Shown here piece after piece: positions 50,424 through 57,416 of a DNA stretch of 64,000 bases. This DNA comes from a virus. The notes under the pieces were generated by a model. The model was not told where the DNA came from, did not search any database, and worked only from the letters and a program-made list of their open reading frames with translations. The DNA lies in IMG/VR virus record IMGVR_UViG_3300009502_000048, positions 1-64,000 of that record; one strand, 5' to 3'. Within the stretch, counting starts at the first letter, position 1; each line of letters begins with the position of its first letter. A program made the translations under genes and the position numbers.

Positions 50424-51245
50424 TTAATCCCCTCCATCAACTTCATCTTCATCATAGTCATTTTCAACAAAATCACTGGTTGTAATTCTATACTTTTCTA
50501 ATAAACACGGGCTTTCTGTCCATACCTCTTTATTTCCAGGCAATTTATCGCCAATCTTTTTTATCATAAATCTATTTGCTGGTAATACATTTCTAAATGC
50601 TTCAAGAACAGGCACACCTTTCTTAATTTTTATCAATATGTCATCAACTTGTTTAGGACACCAAATATGTTCATCACGAAATTTAATAATATCTATATGT
50701 TCTTTATCTGCTTTATTAATCTTATCAAACATTTCTTTTAATACATTTGGTTTAGTTTCATTTGATTCTATCGAAATATCAAAAACATTGAGTATCATTC
50801 TAATCATTTGATTCATTTCTGGCATACTATAATCAAACGACCCCCAAAAATGATTTGCTGGTGTTACACCAAGTATGGCGCCATCATACGGATATACTTG
50901 ATATAGTGATCCCCAATCAGACCCACCACTTTTGCTTGTCGAACATATAACAGATTTGGAGAATTTAGGATATTTCTTCCATTGAGATAAAAGTTCCATC
51001 AATAACATATACCAATTTTGTGTATATTCAGATACTCTTGTATGTTGAGATGGATCAATGAATAAATATGGAACATTTTCCATTTTACTAATACCACGAT
51101 ATAATGGTGAATGCATAGAATGTTTACAATGTTTTTCTTTCAATTCTAAAAACATATCTTCTGTTATAGGAACTGAACGATGTTTTTTTCCTTCTAATCT
51201 ATCATTATTACCATATTCAAGTAAGAAATTATTTAATCTGCTCAT
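50424..51245 (-). CDS. ADP-ribosyltransferase-like packaged protein, paralogue A6
   Basis: 273 residues. MSRLNNFLLEYG gives an L-L-E site. PLYRGISKM near residue 47, YPKFSKSVICSTSKS near 97, DGAILGVTPANHFWG, and PGNKEVWTESPC with the putative Glu. Same subtype as A1, A2 and A5, but seven kilobases away and near the lysis genes. Overlaps the lytic transglycosylase gene by 4 bp. Confidence 0.6.
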   Translation of the reverse strand: MSRLNNFLLEYGNNDRLEGKKHRSVPITEDMFLELKEKHCKHSMHSPLYRGISKMENVPYLFIDPSQHTRVSEYTQNWYMLLMELLSQWKKYPKFSKSVICSTSKSGGSDWGSLYQVYPYDGAILGVTPANHFWGSFDYSMPEMNQMIRMILNVFDISIESNETKPNVLKEMFDKINKADKEHIDIIKFRDEHIWCPKQVDDILIKIKKGVPVLEAFRNVLPANRFMIKKIGDKLPGNKEVWTESPCLLEKYRITTSDFVENDYDEDEVDGGD

Positions 51246-52042
51246 TTTACTCCAAGGATATGTTCATTAGGATTTATAAAATTATACCAATGCATCGGGT
51301 CAATAGTTTTCTCAAAAAATAATGGAACATATGTTTTTGGTTTTATAATCTCTATTGGTTCTATTGTTTTAGTTGATTTCACATACCAAAATCGTTGACC
51401 GTCCGGCCCTAATCTATATTGTTGTGAATACTTATAAACCTTTTCCCCATATGAATAATTTACATCACAAAAGGATAACCATTTTGTTTTAGCTTTATCA
51501 GTATATACACCACCACGAACACAATATTTTTTCATCTCTGTGTTGTCGCATACAGTTCCACCACGTTCACTTTCATAAAAGAACCAATATCCACCATTAT
51601 AAAATCTGTATACATCGGCTAAATTTTCACCACATATATCTTTATACTTAGAAGGATATCCTTTATTCTTGTTCTTACCTACTGTAATTGATTGTTGATT
51701 AAACTTTTGTGTTCTAATCAACATGATATAATACGACTGAGCACGTATAGAACTTTGTACATTATATGGGTCAATGGTAATATATTTTCTTATTTCGGCC
51801 GTTACTCCTGTTGATGGTGTGAATTGAAATAATCCAATGCCCCCATCAAATGATACTAAATCACCACGGCAGGATGTTTCAGTTATAGCACATCCGATAT
51901 TATACCACCAAGGAAAACTAGGGCCATTATATTGTATACCATATGCCCGTATATCTGGCAAATAATCTTGACATCTATCCTTAGCAACGGATGAAAAAGG
52001 CAATAGTGCCATAAGTAGTATAAGTAACCATTTTTTAATCAT
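51242..52042 (-). CDS. Secreted lytic transglycosylase, putative endolysin
   Basis: 266 residues. Signal peptide MIKKWLLILLMALLPFSSVA. SLT-like core: CAITETSCRGDL (catalytic Glu), DGGIGLFQFTPSTG, and DVYRFYNGGYWF. Cleaves peptidoglycan glycan strands in the periplasm. Six or more Cys in the mature part suggest disulphides. Next to a TM protein and spanin-like genes in a late operon, so it is the likely endolysin. Confidence 0.78.
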   Translation of the reverse strand: MIKKWLLILLMALLPFSSVAKDRCQDYLPDIRAYGIQYNGPSFPWWYNIGCAITETSCRGDLVSFDGGIGLFQFTPSTGVTAEIRKYITIDPYNVQSSIRAQSYYIMLIRTQKFNQQSITVGKNKNKGYPSKYKDICGENLADVYRFYNGGYWFFYESERGGTVCDNTEMKKYCVRGGVYTDKAKTKWLSFCDVNYSYGEKVYKYSQQYRLGPDGQRFWYVKSTKTIEPIEIIKPKTYVPLFFEKTIDPMHWYNFINPNEHILGVK

Positions 52043-52545
52043 TAGTTCTCCAATACCATAAGTTGAACATCTGTTACTATGCCCTTATACGGCGTTCCAA
52101 GTGGGACAAATCCTAATTTTTTATTGACAATCAACGATGCTTTGTTCGTTACTCTTATTGTAGCATATATGCCTTGATTGTTTACCTTAACAAACAATTT
52201 CTTTTTCAATAATGTATTATATCCTTTTCCTCTGCTCGATGGATCAGTAAATGAGAATCCAACTTCATATGGATAGTCATCAGCGTAATCTTCAACACCG
52301 GCTTTTCTGAAAATGTCAAAATCACCCTCTTTTAGTGAAGTGACTGCCTTGATTGCCGACCCTTCAAATAGAAATCCTACCCAAATCAATTCTTTGAATG
52401 AATTTTTGACGTGGGCAGGCGTGTTCTGATCACCTGATACTACGAGGTCAATAAATTTTTGACGGTCTTCTAGGGAACATTCAGACGGTTTTTGTATAAC
52501 AATTTTTACATTGCTTTGTTCTGTTATATATTGTTGTAATCTCAA
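52042..52545 (-). CDS. GNAT acetyltransferase, putative packaged (TTG start)
   Basis: Start chosen at TTG 52545, giving MRLQQYITEQ, an exact targeting motif with I-T-E; AGGCGG precedes it. The ATG at 52572 would add nine unrelated residues. GNAT features: VGFSFTDPSSRGKGYNTLLKKKLF (acetyl-CoA loop) and ATIRVTNKASLIVNKKLGF. Substrate unknown. Confidence 0.68.
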   Translation of the reverse strand: MRLQQYITEQSNVKIVIQKPSECSLEDRQKFIDLVVSGDQNTPAHVKNSFKELIWVGFLFEGSAIKAVTSLKEGDFDIFRKAGVEDYADDYPYEVGFSFTDPSSRGKGYNTLLKKKLFVKVNNQGIYATIRVTNKASLIVNKKLGFVPLGTPYKGIVTDVQLMVLEN

Positions 52546-52549
52546 TGGT

Positions 52550-52873
52550 TTATCCGCCTCTTGCCCACGCAAAGATTATTGTTACATACCAAGCAATAAT
52601 CAATAGATTGTTTGACCAATCCTTTTCTAATGCAAAATTGATATATGGGAATATGATTTTTCGTGATATATGAGCATGAATGATACCAGCAGATACAAAT
52701 ACTAATTTACTAAAGAAGATACTGATTAGTCCTAGTTTTGCTGTAGCGGGTAATATAACATCAGGAGCAAAAAATGCTATCAAGAATACACCTAATAACA
52801 TCAAGGCATCAATTGATATTCGTTTTATAAAATCAAATTTAGATATTTTTGCTTCATCTTTTTTATCTGACAT
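52550..52873 (-). CDS. Membrane protein, holin-like
   Basis: 107 residues with three hydrophobic segments (LMLLGVFLIAFFAPDVIL, LISIFFSKLVFVSAGII, LLIIAWYVTIIFAWA). AHISRKIIFPYI is a recurrent motif of phage membrane proteins near lysis genes. First gene of the operon after the late promoter at 52909. Confidence 0.6.
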   Translation of the reverse strand: MSDKKDEAKISKFDFIKRISIDALMLLGVFLIAFFAPDVILPATAKLGLISIFFSKLVFVSAGIIHAHISRKIIFPYINFALEKDWSNNLLIIAWYVTIIFAWARGG

Positions 52874-52908
52874 AACACACCTCTTTACACTAATTTATTT
52901 CATATCTT

Positions 52909-52916
52909 TATTTATA
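52909..52916 (-). promoter_or_regulatory. T4-type late promoter of the lysis/effector operon
   Basis: TATAAATA on the minus strand, 36 bases before the 52873 start. No other promoter or terminator of similar quality was noticed down to 39258, so one late transcript may cover lysis genes and packaged effectors. Confidence 0.7.
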
Positions 52917-52920
52917 AAAA

Positions 52921-52955
52921 AAAACACTAAAGAAACGAAACTTCCTTAGTGTTTT
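52921..52955 (-). terminator. Intrinsic terminator
   Basis: AAAACACTAA (52921-52930) pairs with TTAGTGTTTT (52946-52955), plus an inner GAA/TTC. On the minus strand a run of nine T follows. Ends the AtpZ-like transcript just upstream of the late promoter. Confidence 0.82.
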
Positions 52956-52976
52956 TATATATGATATGTGTTTATT

Positions 52977-53183
52977 CTATTTCGTTGCCTGCTTATATAA
53001 TCTAATAATCGAAACTCCTACACATAATAGTAACCAACCAATCATGAACATAGGCGATGTTCCAAACCAACTATCCATCTTCAATCCAACAAAGGTGAAT
53101 AACATTGTGCTTAATACCATTATAAACGACCAAGCACTCAACGAATATACTTTCTGCATTATGTTTCTTTGTGTGTTATTCAT
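52977..53183 (-). CDS. AtpZ/AtpI-like membrane protein
   Basis: Start at 53183 (MNNTQRNIMQKVYSL). 68 residues with two membrane segments: SAWSFIMVLSTMLFTFVGLKMDSWFGTSP and MFMIGWLLLCVGVSIIRLY. The layout 'G..lD..fGt.P.f...g...g...g..r' is that of AtpZ/AtpI, small accessory proteins of F-type ATP synthase thought to move Mg2+ or Ca2+ or aid assembly. Unusual in a phage. The start is overlapped by the GIY-YIG gene. Confidence 0.6.
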   Translation of the reverse strand: MNNTQRNIMQKVYSLSAWSFIMVLSTMLFTFVGLKMDSWFGTSPMFMIGWLLLCVGVSIIRLYKQATK

Positions 53184-54030
53184 AATATCCTCCGATATTT
53201 TTATGTACTTCACACATTTTCTTTTTTGTTTCTTCGTTATGTTTTTTACCATACATACCATTTTTACACCCTCTACAGGATTCACTAATCTTTCTTTTTG
53301 TTTCTTCTGTATGTGTTCTTCCTTTCATAATCTCACTTTGATGTTTTCTTTGTTCTTCTGATATTATCTTTCCTTTATGTCTATCACTCATTTTCTTTTT
53401 TGATTCGGTTGTATGTTTACGACCCTTACCAGACTTACTCATTTTCTGCTTTGTTTCTTCTGATACTTCTATACCTTTATGTGACTCACTCATTTTCTGC
53501 TTTGTTTCTTCTGAAGCAAAATGTTTTCCTTTATTGGATTCGCTTATTTTCTGTCGTGATTTTTCTGATAGTATCCGTTCTTTTGCGTATATACTAGCCG
53601 CTTGTTTTATCCTTAGTTTTATCTCATCCGTTCTATTTTTATACGCCTCTCTCATTTTTTGTTTTGCATCATCTGTATGACATATACCAGCCATTCCTCC
53701 ACTAATTGTGTCAACAAAATTACATAGAGGGCCTGTATTATTGTTTTGTCTACCAACAGCTCGGTTTATTTTTCCTTCTAAAACAAATGCATCATATTCA
53801 TTTAAATGTTCTGTATGAAAAATAATTAAAGGCGTGCCTATCTCTTTTATTTTATTACTGAAATCTTTATTATAACATCTTTTCAAATGACTATGCGCCC
53901 GTCCATTACACCCTTTACCTACATAGAATGGTTCATAACCAAACTCATATTCACCATACACATAGTTACCAGGCTTACGTGGATCAAGATATACATAGAC
54001 ATAAAAAATATTTTCTTCTGGGTTACACAT
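53176..54030 (-). CDS. GIY-YIG homing endonuclease with NUMOD3 repeats
   Basis: 284 residues. GIY-YIG domain at 8-100 (IFYVYVYLDPRKPG, EPFYVGKGCNGRAHSH), followed by about nine NUMOD3 repeats (EETKQKMSESHKG, EETKRKISESCRG). RNA element copy 3 lies directly upstream of its GAGGT ribosome site. Its 3' end overlaps the AtpZ-like start. Confidence 0.88.
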   Translation of the reverse strand: MCNPEENIFYVYVYLDPRKPGNYVYGEYEFGYEPFYVGKGCNGRAHSHLKRCYNKDFSNKIKEIGTPLIIFHTEHLNEYDAFVLEGKINRAVGRQNNNTGPLCNFVDTISGGMAGICHTDDAKQKMREAYKNRTDEIKLRIKQAASIYAKERILSEKSRQKISESNKGKHFASEETKQKMSESHKGIEVSEETKQKMSKSGKGRKHTTESKKKMSDRHKGKIISEEQRKHQSEIMKGRTHTEETKRKISESCRGCKNGMYGKKHNEETKKKMCEVHKNIGGYYE

Positions 54031-54042
54031 AGATTACCTCAC

Positions 54043-54130
54043 TATAAATAGAATTGGAAGGGACAGCGGATACCTCACGCCGTTGCTTGTGTGGTCTCAA
54101 CACCAAGCTTACCTTCTATATCTATTTATA
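54043..54130 (-). ncRNA. Three-way-junction RNA element, copy 3
   Basis: Minus strand. Outer stem begins with an exact late box (TATAAATAG) and ends CTATTTATA: P2 is GCTTG/CAAGC with bulged A and GTG/CAC; P3 is ACGGC/GCTGT (one G-U) with the GTGAGG loop. In this copy the outer 5' arm could also serve as a late promoter, so early read-through RNA would carry the full fold, but late RNA would not. Confidence 0.74.
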
Positions 54131-54165
54131 AAATTGTATAATATGGTAAATCTAAAAACTTAATA

Positions 54166-54441
54166 TTAAGCAGAAACAAGAGTTTTGATGGCATCAATAA
54201 CTGGATTAGTAAACAAAGATACCAATAAGGTATAAAGAGCAAATGTTCCAATAGCTTCACTTGTAAATATTCTTTTATACTTGTTCTTTAATCCTACAAT
54301 AACTAAACCACCCACCATCAAACATCCAAGTTGAAAATAAGGAAATGCTTCGATTGGTGCTGCTGTTGCCTGTGCAATTGCAAATGTGCCTGTCATCAAT
54401 ACTACTGCCGCTGTCGTCAATAATGTCGTTAATTTTTTCAT
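54166..54441 (-). CDS. Small secreted/membrane protein
   Basis: 91 residues. Signal peptide (MKKLTTLLTTAAVVLMTGTFAIAQATA), then two hydrophobic segments (YFQLGCLMVGGLVIVGL and IGTFALYTLLVSLF). Its layout is similar to that of TrbC/VirB2-type pilins, but no motif proves it. Ribosome site GGAG. Confidence 0.58.
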   Translation of the reverse strand: MKKLTTLLTTAAVVLMTGTFAIAQATAAPIEAFPYFQLGCLMVGGLVIVGLKNKYKRIFTSEAIGTFALYTLLVSLFTNPVIDAIKTLVSA

Positions 54442-54555
54442 ATCATTTCTCCTAAACTAAAGTATTTTTGTCACAATCATGCCTTATTAAGTAGAAATAT
54501 CTATACCAAAGTGACCTGTTTTTGAAAATATATTTTAAACTGACTGAATAAAGAC

Positions 54556-54584
54556 TTGACAAAAATAATAAGATAAGATATAAT
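54556..54584 (+). promoter_or_regulatory. Consensus sigma-70 promoter
   Basis: TTGACA (54556-54561), 17 bases, TATAAT (54579-54584). About 95 bases upstream of the plus-strand GIY-YIG gene. The leader contains ATTGAAC three times (near 54601, 54623 and 54664). Confidence 0.85.
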
Positions 54585-54680
54585 GTTTACAAATGAAAAA
54601 TTGAACATTATATCAAATGGTATTGAACGAAATGATTTAATGAAGTTACATACTTAACTAATGATTGAACGAGGTGATAA

Positions 54681-55211
54681 ATGAATGAAAATATATATTA
54701 TGTCTATGTTTTTTTAGACCAAATGAAAGAAGGTATTTATAATTATGGTGGTGAATATATGTTCAACTATGAACCGTTTTATGTTGGTAAAGGAAAAAAT
54801 GGTCGATATTCATCACATCTAAAAGGCAAATCACACAATAAAGAATTAAGAGCGAGAATAGATTATATAAAAGAAACAACAAAAACAGAACCAACTATTA
54901 TGAAACTCTATTATCATTTGAGTAATTCTGATGCCATAATTGAAGAACGGCGAGCGATCAATATTATTGGAACCAAAACCAGTAAACGAATCAAAGGGCC
55001 ATTAGTCAATAAAGATTTTTCTAATGTATATGACAATTCTATACCTAATATAGACAAAGAAACTTACATTTTGGATCACCCTTATATTTCATCACAACAA
55101 GTATTTATTGGTATATACAATTTTCTTGCTTTCTGTAAACGAAAACATTTGAATAGTCAATCGTTAATTGACGGTAAAATAATTGATGGATGGTCTTTAA
55201 CTATTGTATAA
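54681..55211 (+). CDS. GIY-YIG protein without NUMOD3 repeats
   Basis: 176 residues. GIY-YIG domain: IYYVYVFLDQMKEGIYNYGG, EPFYVGKGKNGRYSSHLKG. The C-terminal third has no NUMOD repeats but a distinct helical part. Unlike the others it is on the plus strand with an early promoter and a terminator of its own, so it is a stand-alone unit. Confidence 0.82.
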   Translation: MNENIYYVYVFLDQMKEGIYNYGGEYMFNYEPFYVGKGKNGRYSSHLKGKSHNKELRARIDYIKETTKTEPTIMKLYYHLSNSDAIIEERRAINIIGTKTSKRIKGPLVNKDFSNVYDNSIPNIDKETYILDHPYISSQQVFIGIYNFLAFCKRKHLNSQSLIDGKIIDGWSLTIV

Positions 55212-55216
55212 TAAAA

Positions 55217-55240
55217 AAGGGAGGCTCTATGGCCTCCCTT
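55217..55240. terminator. Bidirectional intrinsic terminator
   Basis: AAGGGAGGC / GCCTCCCTT, nine base pairs with a six-base loop. An A tract precedes it and T-rich sequence follows. It separates the convergent GIY-YIG and gp32-like genes. Confidence 0.88.
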
Positions 55241-55261
55241 CAAAACTATTTTAATTCCGTA

Positions 55262-56218
55262 TTAACGCATGGCTCTAAGCTCGGCCATCAAATCTGCTTC
55301 ATCCAAATCACCTGTTTCAACGGCTTCTGCTTCCAATGTGGTTGCTGGTACTTCTTCACCTAATTCAGCGGGCACATCATCAACAACTTTTGATGCCTTA
55401 ATAGGAGCGCCGTTGTGTTTCTGCCATTCTACTTCAACCATATCCCACAACATTTCGTTTTTCAACATCTTGATTGTATCGTCTTTTGACATTTCAAGGC
55501 TTGTAAGATATTCATCAATAGAATATGTTGAACCCATAATTTCCTTAATCCTTGCATCATTGTCAGCCAATGGTGAAGATTTGCGTGAGAAAATAGAATC
55601 CGAATAATCAGGATATGTATTTCCCTTTGCATCTGGTTTGGTTGATTTGATTTTGATTATGATATTATGTCCATCTGCGCCTGGGTCAAATATGGCATAG
55701 CCTAATCCTTCCTTCTTATCCAAAACCTCATTCTTTAACTTAGATTCTAGTTTAGAAGGAAATTCATATAACTTCGTTTTACCTGATGCCTTCTTTGTTT
55801 CATCATCTTGGTCTTTATCTCTTGGGTCATCAACAACATAAAAATTGCCGACATGACGTTCTTTCCTCTTTCTGGCAAAAGCAACCTTCTTGTCATCTGC
55901 TGTACCTGTATATAGTGAACTTACAACGGAACATACCGGACAAAAACATTCCATTCCATGTGTTTTAGGGCACATAAAGAATATCCACCGATCTCCAGAT
56001 TTCCACATATGATAGAAATACTTGCGCGTGAAACATCCCTTCTGATCAGGAATAAATCTTCCTTCATATACTTTTGCTTTTTCAGCAGTTCCTGCTTGTG
56101 GTGATTGCCATACGAAATCTTGCCGCCTTATTGGGTTTTTTACTTCACTAATTTCCTTTTGTTTTTCGCCAACATAATTGTCGAAAAGTTTAGCATTGAT
56201 CCATTTTGATTGCCCCAT
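55262..56218 (-). CDS. 32: gp32-like single-stranded DNA-binding protein
   Basis: Start at 56218 (MGQSKWINAKLFDN), with GGAGGT upstream. About 318 residues (T4 gp32 is 301). Basic N terminus, zinc-binding region KTHGMECFCPVC, OB-fold core (RKERHVGNFYVVDDPRD, YAIFDPGADGHNIIIKI) and an acidic C-terminal tail (EADLMAELRAM), as in gp32. Coats replication and recombination intermediates. Leader hairpins may give autoregulation. Confidence 0.83.
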   Translation of the reverse strand: MGQSKWINAKLFDNYVGEKQKEISEVKNPIRRQDFVWQSPQAGTAEKAKVYEGRFIPDQKGCFTRKYFYHMWKSGDRWIFFMCPKTHGMECFCPVCSVVSSLYTGTADDKKVAFARKRKERHVGNFYVVDDPRDKDQDDETKKASGKTKLYEFPSKLESKLKNEVLDKKEGLGYAIFDPGADGHNIIIKIKSTKPDAKGNTYPDYSDSIFSRKSSPLADNDARIKEIMGSTYSIDEYLTSLEMSKDDTIKMLKNEMLWDMVEVEWQKHNGAPIKASKVVDDVPAELGEEVPATTLEAEAVETGDLDEADLMAELRAMR

Positions 56219-56250
56219 TTCTATTACCTCCATTCAATTTGCTTAGTTAT

Positions 56251-56284
56251 TGCCTTAAGCGGCATTATTTTACCCTTGTGGGTA
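56251..56284 (-). promoter_or_regulatory. gp32 leader hairpins, possible translational operator
   Basis: Two short hairpins on the minus strand: TACCC/GGGTA (56271-56284) and TGCC/GGCA (56251-56264), followed by an unstructured A/T stretch up to the gp32 start. T4 gene 32 mRNA uses a 5' pseudoknot plus such a stretch for autorepression. A pseudoknot pairing is not proven here. Confidence 0.4.
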
Positions 56285-56294
56285 TATTTTAATT

Positions 56295-56323
56295 AGTGTA
56301 ACATTATTCATTAGTATTGTAAA
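56295..56323 (-). promoter_or_regulatory. Sigma-70-like promoter for gp32
   Basis: TTTACA (56318-56323), 17 bases, TACACT (56295-56300), with TGT before the -10 box. Begins at the end of the endonuclease fragment gene and about 80 bases before the gp32 start. Confidence 0.6.
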
Positions 56324-56562
56324 CTATTTTTTATCCAATATTGAATTGTAGCTGTTGGAATAGACATCATATCTGATATTTGTTTTTGTGTTTTACCATT
56401 TATTTTTAGTGATATGGCCTCTAAAATGATAGCATTAGAATATTTTTGATTCTTTCCTTTACCAGACTTGCTTATGTTTCTTTTGTGTTCTTCGGATTTA
56501 TGTCTGCCTTTAGCTGATTTACTAATATTCTTCTTATGTTCTTCTGAAAATATTTTTTCCAT
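56311..56562 (-). CDS. GIY-YIG endonuclease C-terminal fragment (NUMOD3 plus HTH)
   Basis: 83 residues. Two NUMOD3 repeats (EEHKKNISKSAKG, EEHKRNISKSGKG) and the helix-turn-helix GKTQKQISDMMSIPTATIQYWI. The GIY-YIG domain is missing, yet the frame is intact with its own ATG. It could be a decayed endonuclease or a domesticated DNA-binding protein. Confidence 0.65.
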   Translation of the reverse strand: MEKIFSEEHKKNISKSAKGRHKSEEHKRNISKSGKGKNQKYSNAIILEAISLKINGKTQKQISDMMSIPTATIQYWIKNSLQY

Positions 56563-56563
56563 T

Positions 56564-56824
56564 TCATATTAGATCCTTTATTTTATAAATTAGTTTCCAA
56601 AACCATACTCGAAATTGTCTAATTGGGTGACCCTTTAAATAACGAGTATGTAGTATTTTAACAGCGTCTGTTTCTTTCATTCGTCTCATTCCTCCACAAT
56701 ATTCTGGACTAGCACAATGAGATAATCCGATACTTCTACAATCTGGACAATATAGTCCAGATGGATTATCTGAAATTGGAGCATTTTTTGCTGGTTTCTT
56801 TTCCAGATATTCAAATGGTTTCAT
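56564..56824 (-). CDS. Small zinc-binding hypothetical protein
   Basis: Start at 56824 (MKPFEYLEKKPA). 86 residues. CPDCRSIGLSHCASPEYC is a probable zinc site; the C-terminal half is basic and aromatic. Overlaps the upstream gene by 14 bp. Confidence 0.58.
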   Translation of the reverse strand: MKPFEYLEKKPAKNAPISDNPSGLYCPDCRSIGLSHCASPEYCGGMRRMKETDAVKILHTRYLKGHPIRQFRVWFWKLIYKIKDLI

Positions 56825-57053
56825 TTTGTTCAATTTGCTTATATTTTTCGATTTCCTCTATTAATATACTTGTTACAGAATATTGTATCAATTTTGTAAT
56901 ATCATTCTCACTCAATGGTAAAGTATATTGTACCTCATTTGGTTCAAGTTGTAAACGACTCATTGCATATGTTAATAATTTTTCTATATCTAGTTCTGCC
57001 AAATCAACGTCACAAACGAAATTCCCATCTGTATCTTCAATTCTTATAATCAT
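56811..57053 (-). CDS. Small acidic hypothetical protein
   Basis: 80 residues, acidic and helical. No domain recognised. Overlaps neighbours on both sides; part of an early-type run of small genes. Confidence 0.52.
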   Translation of the reverse strand: MIIRIEDTDGNFVCDVDLAELDIEKLLTYAMSRLQLEPNEVQYTLPLSENDITKLIQYSVTSILIEEIEKYKQIEQNETI

Positions 57054-57225
57054 CTTTTCCTATTCCTATTCCTTCTTTTAATTTTTCAAGTTCATCGGCA
57101 AATACAGCCCGAAATGCCATCAATGCCACTCGTCTACGTCTATCGTATTCGGATTCAGATTCAAATACTTCTAAACATTCATCTTTCAATTCATTAGTTG
57201 GCAATGATGTCATATTGGTTCCCAA
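57037..57225 (-). CDS. Small hypothetical protein
   Basis: 62 residues. Helical, with an Arg cluster (YDRRRRVALMAFRAVF) near residue 30. Overlaps both neighbours by 16-17 bp. No family. Confidence 0.5.
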   Translation of the reverse strand: MGTNMTSLPTNELKDECLEVFESESEYDRRRRVALMAFRAVFADELEKLKEGIGIGKDDYKN

Positions 57226-57404
57226 TTTTTCTTATTACTTTCTATTTCTTGAAGTATCATATCATCACGAACGCTTTTCATATAAACTAAAGAAGATGTT
57301 GACCATCCATCATAACAATCTAACCAATACCATAAAATCTTCCTTTGAATTTTATATTGTCCTGAAACTTTATTTTTAACAATTCTAAGTTTATTCATAA
57401 CCAT
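57210..57404 (-). CDS. Small hypothetical protein
   Basis: 64 residues. The phrase KVSGQYKIQRKILWYWLDCYDGW resembles small phage proteins that start with a short beta hairpin. AAAGG precedes the start. No function known. Confidence 0.5.
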   Translation of the reverse strand: MVMNKLRIVKNKVSGQYKIQRKILWYWLDCYDGWSTSSLVYMKSVRDDMILQEIESNKKNWEPI

Positions 57405-57416
57405 TATTACCTTTTC

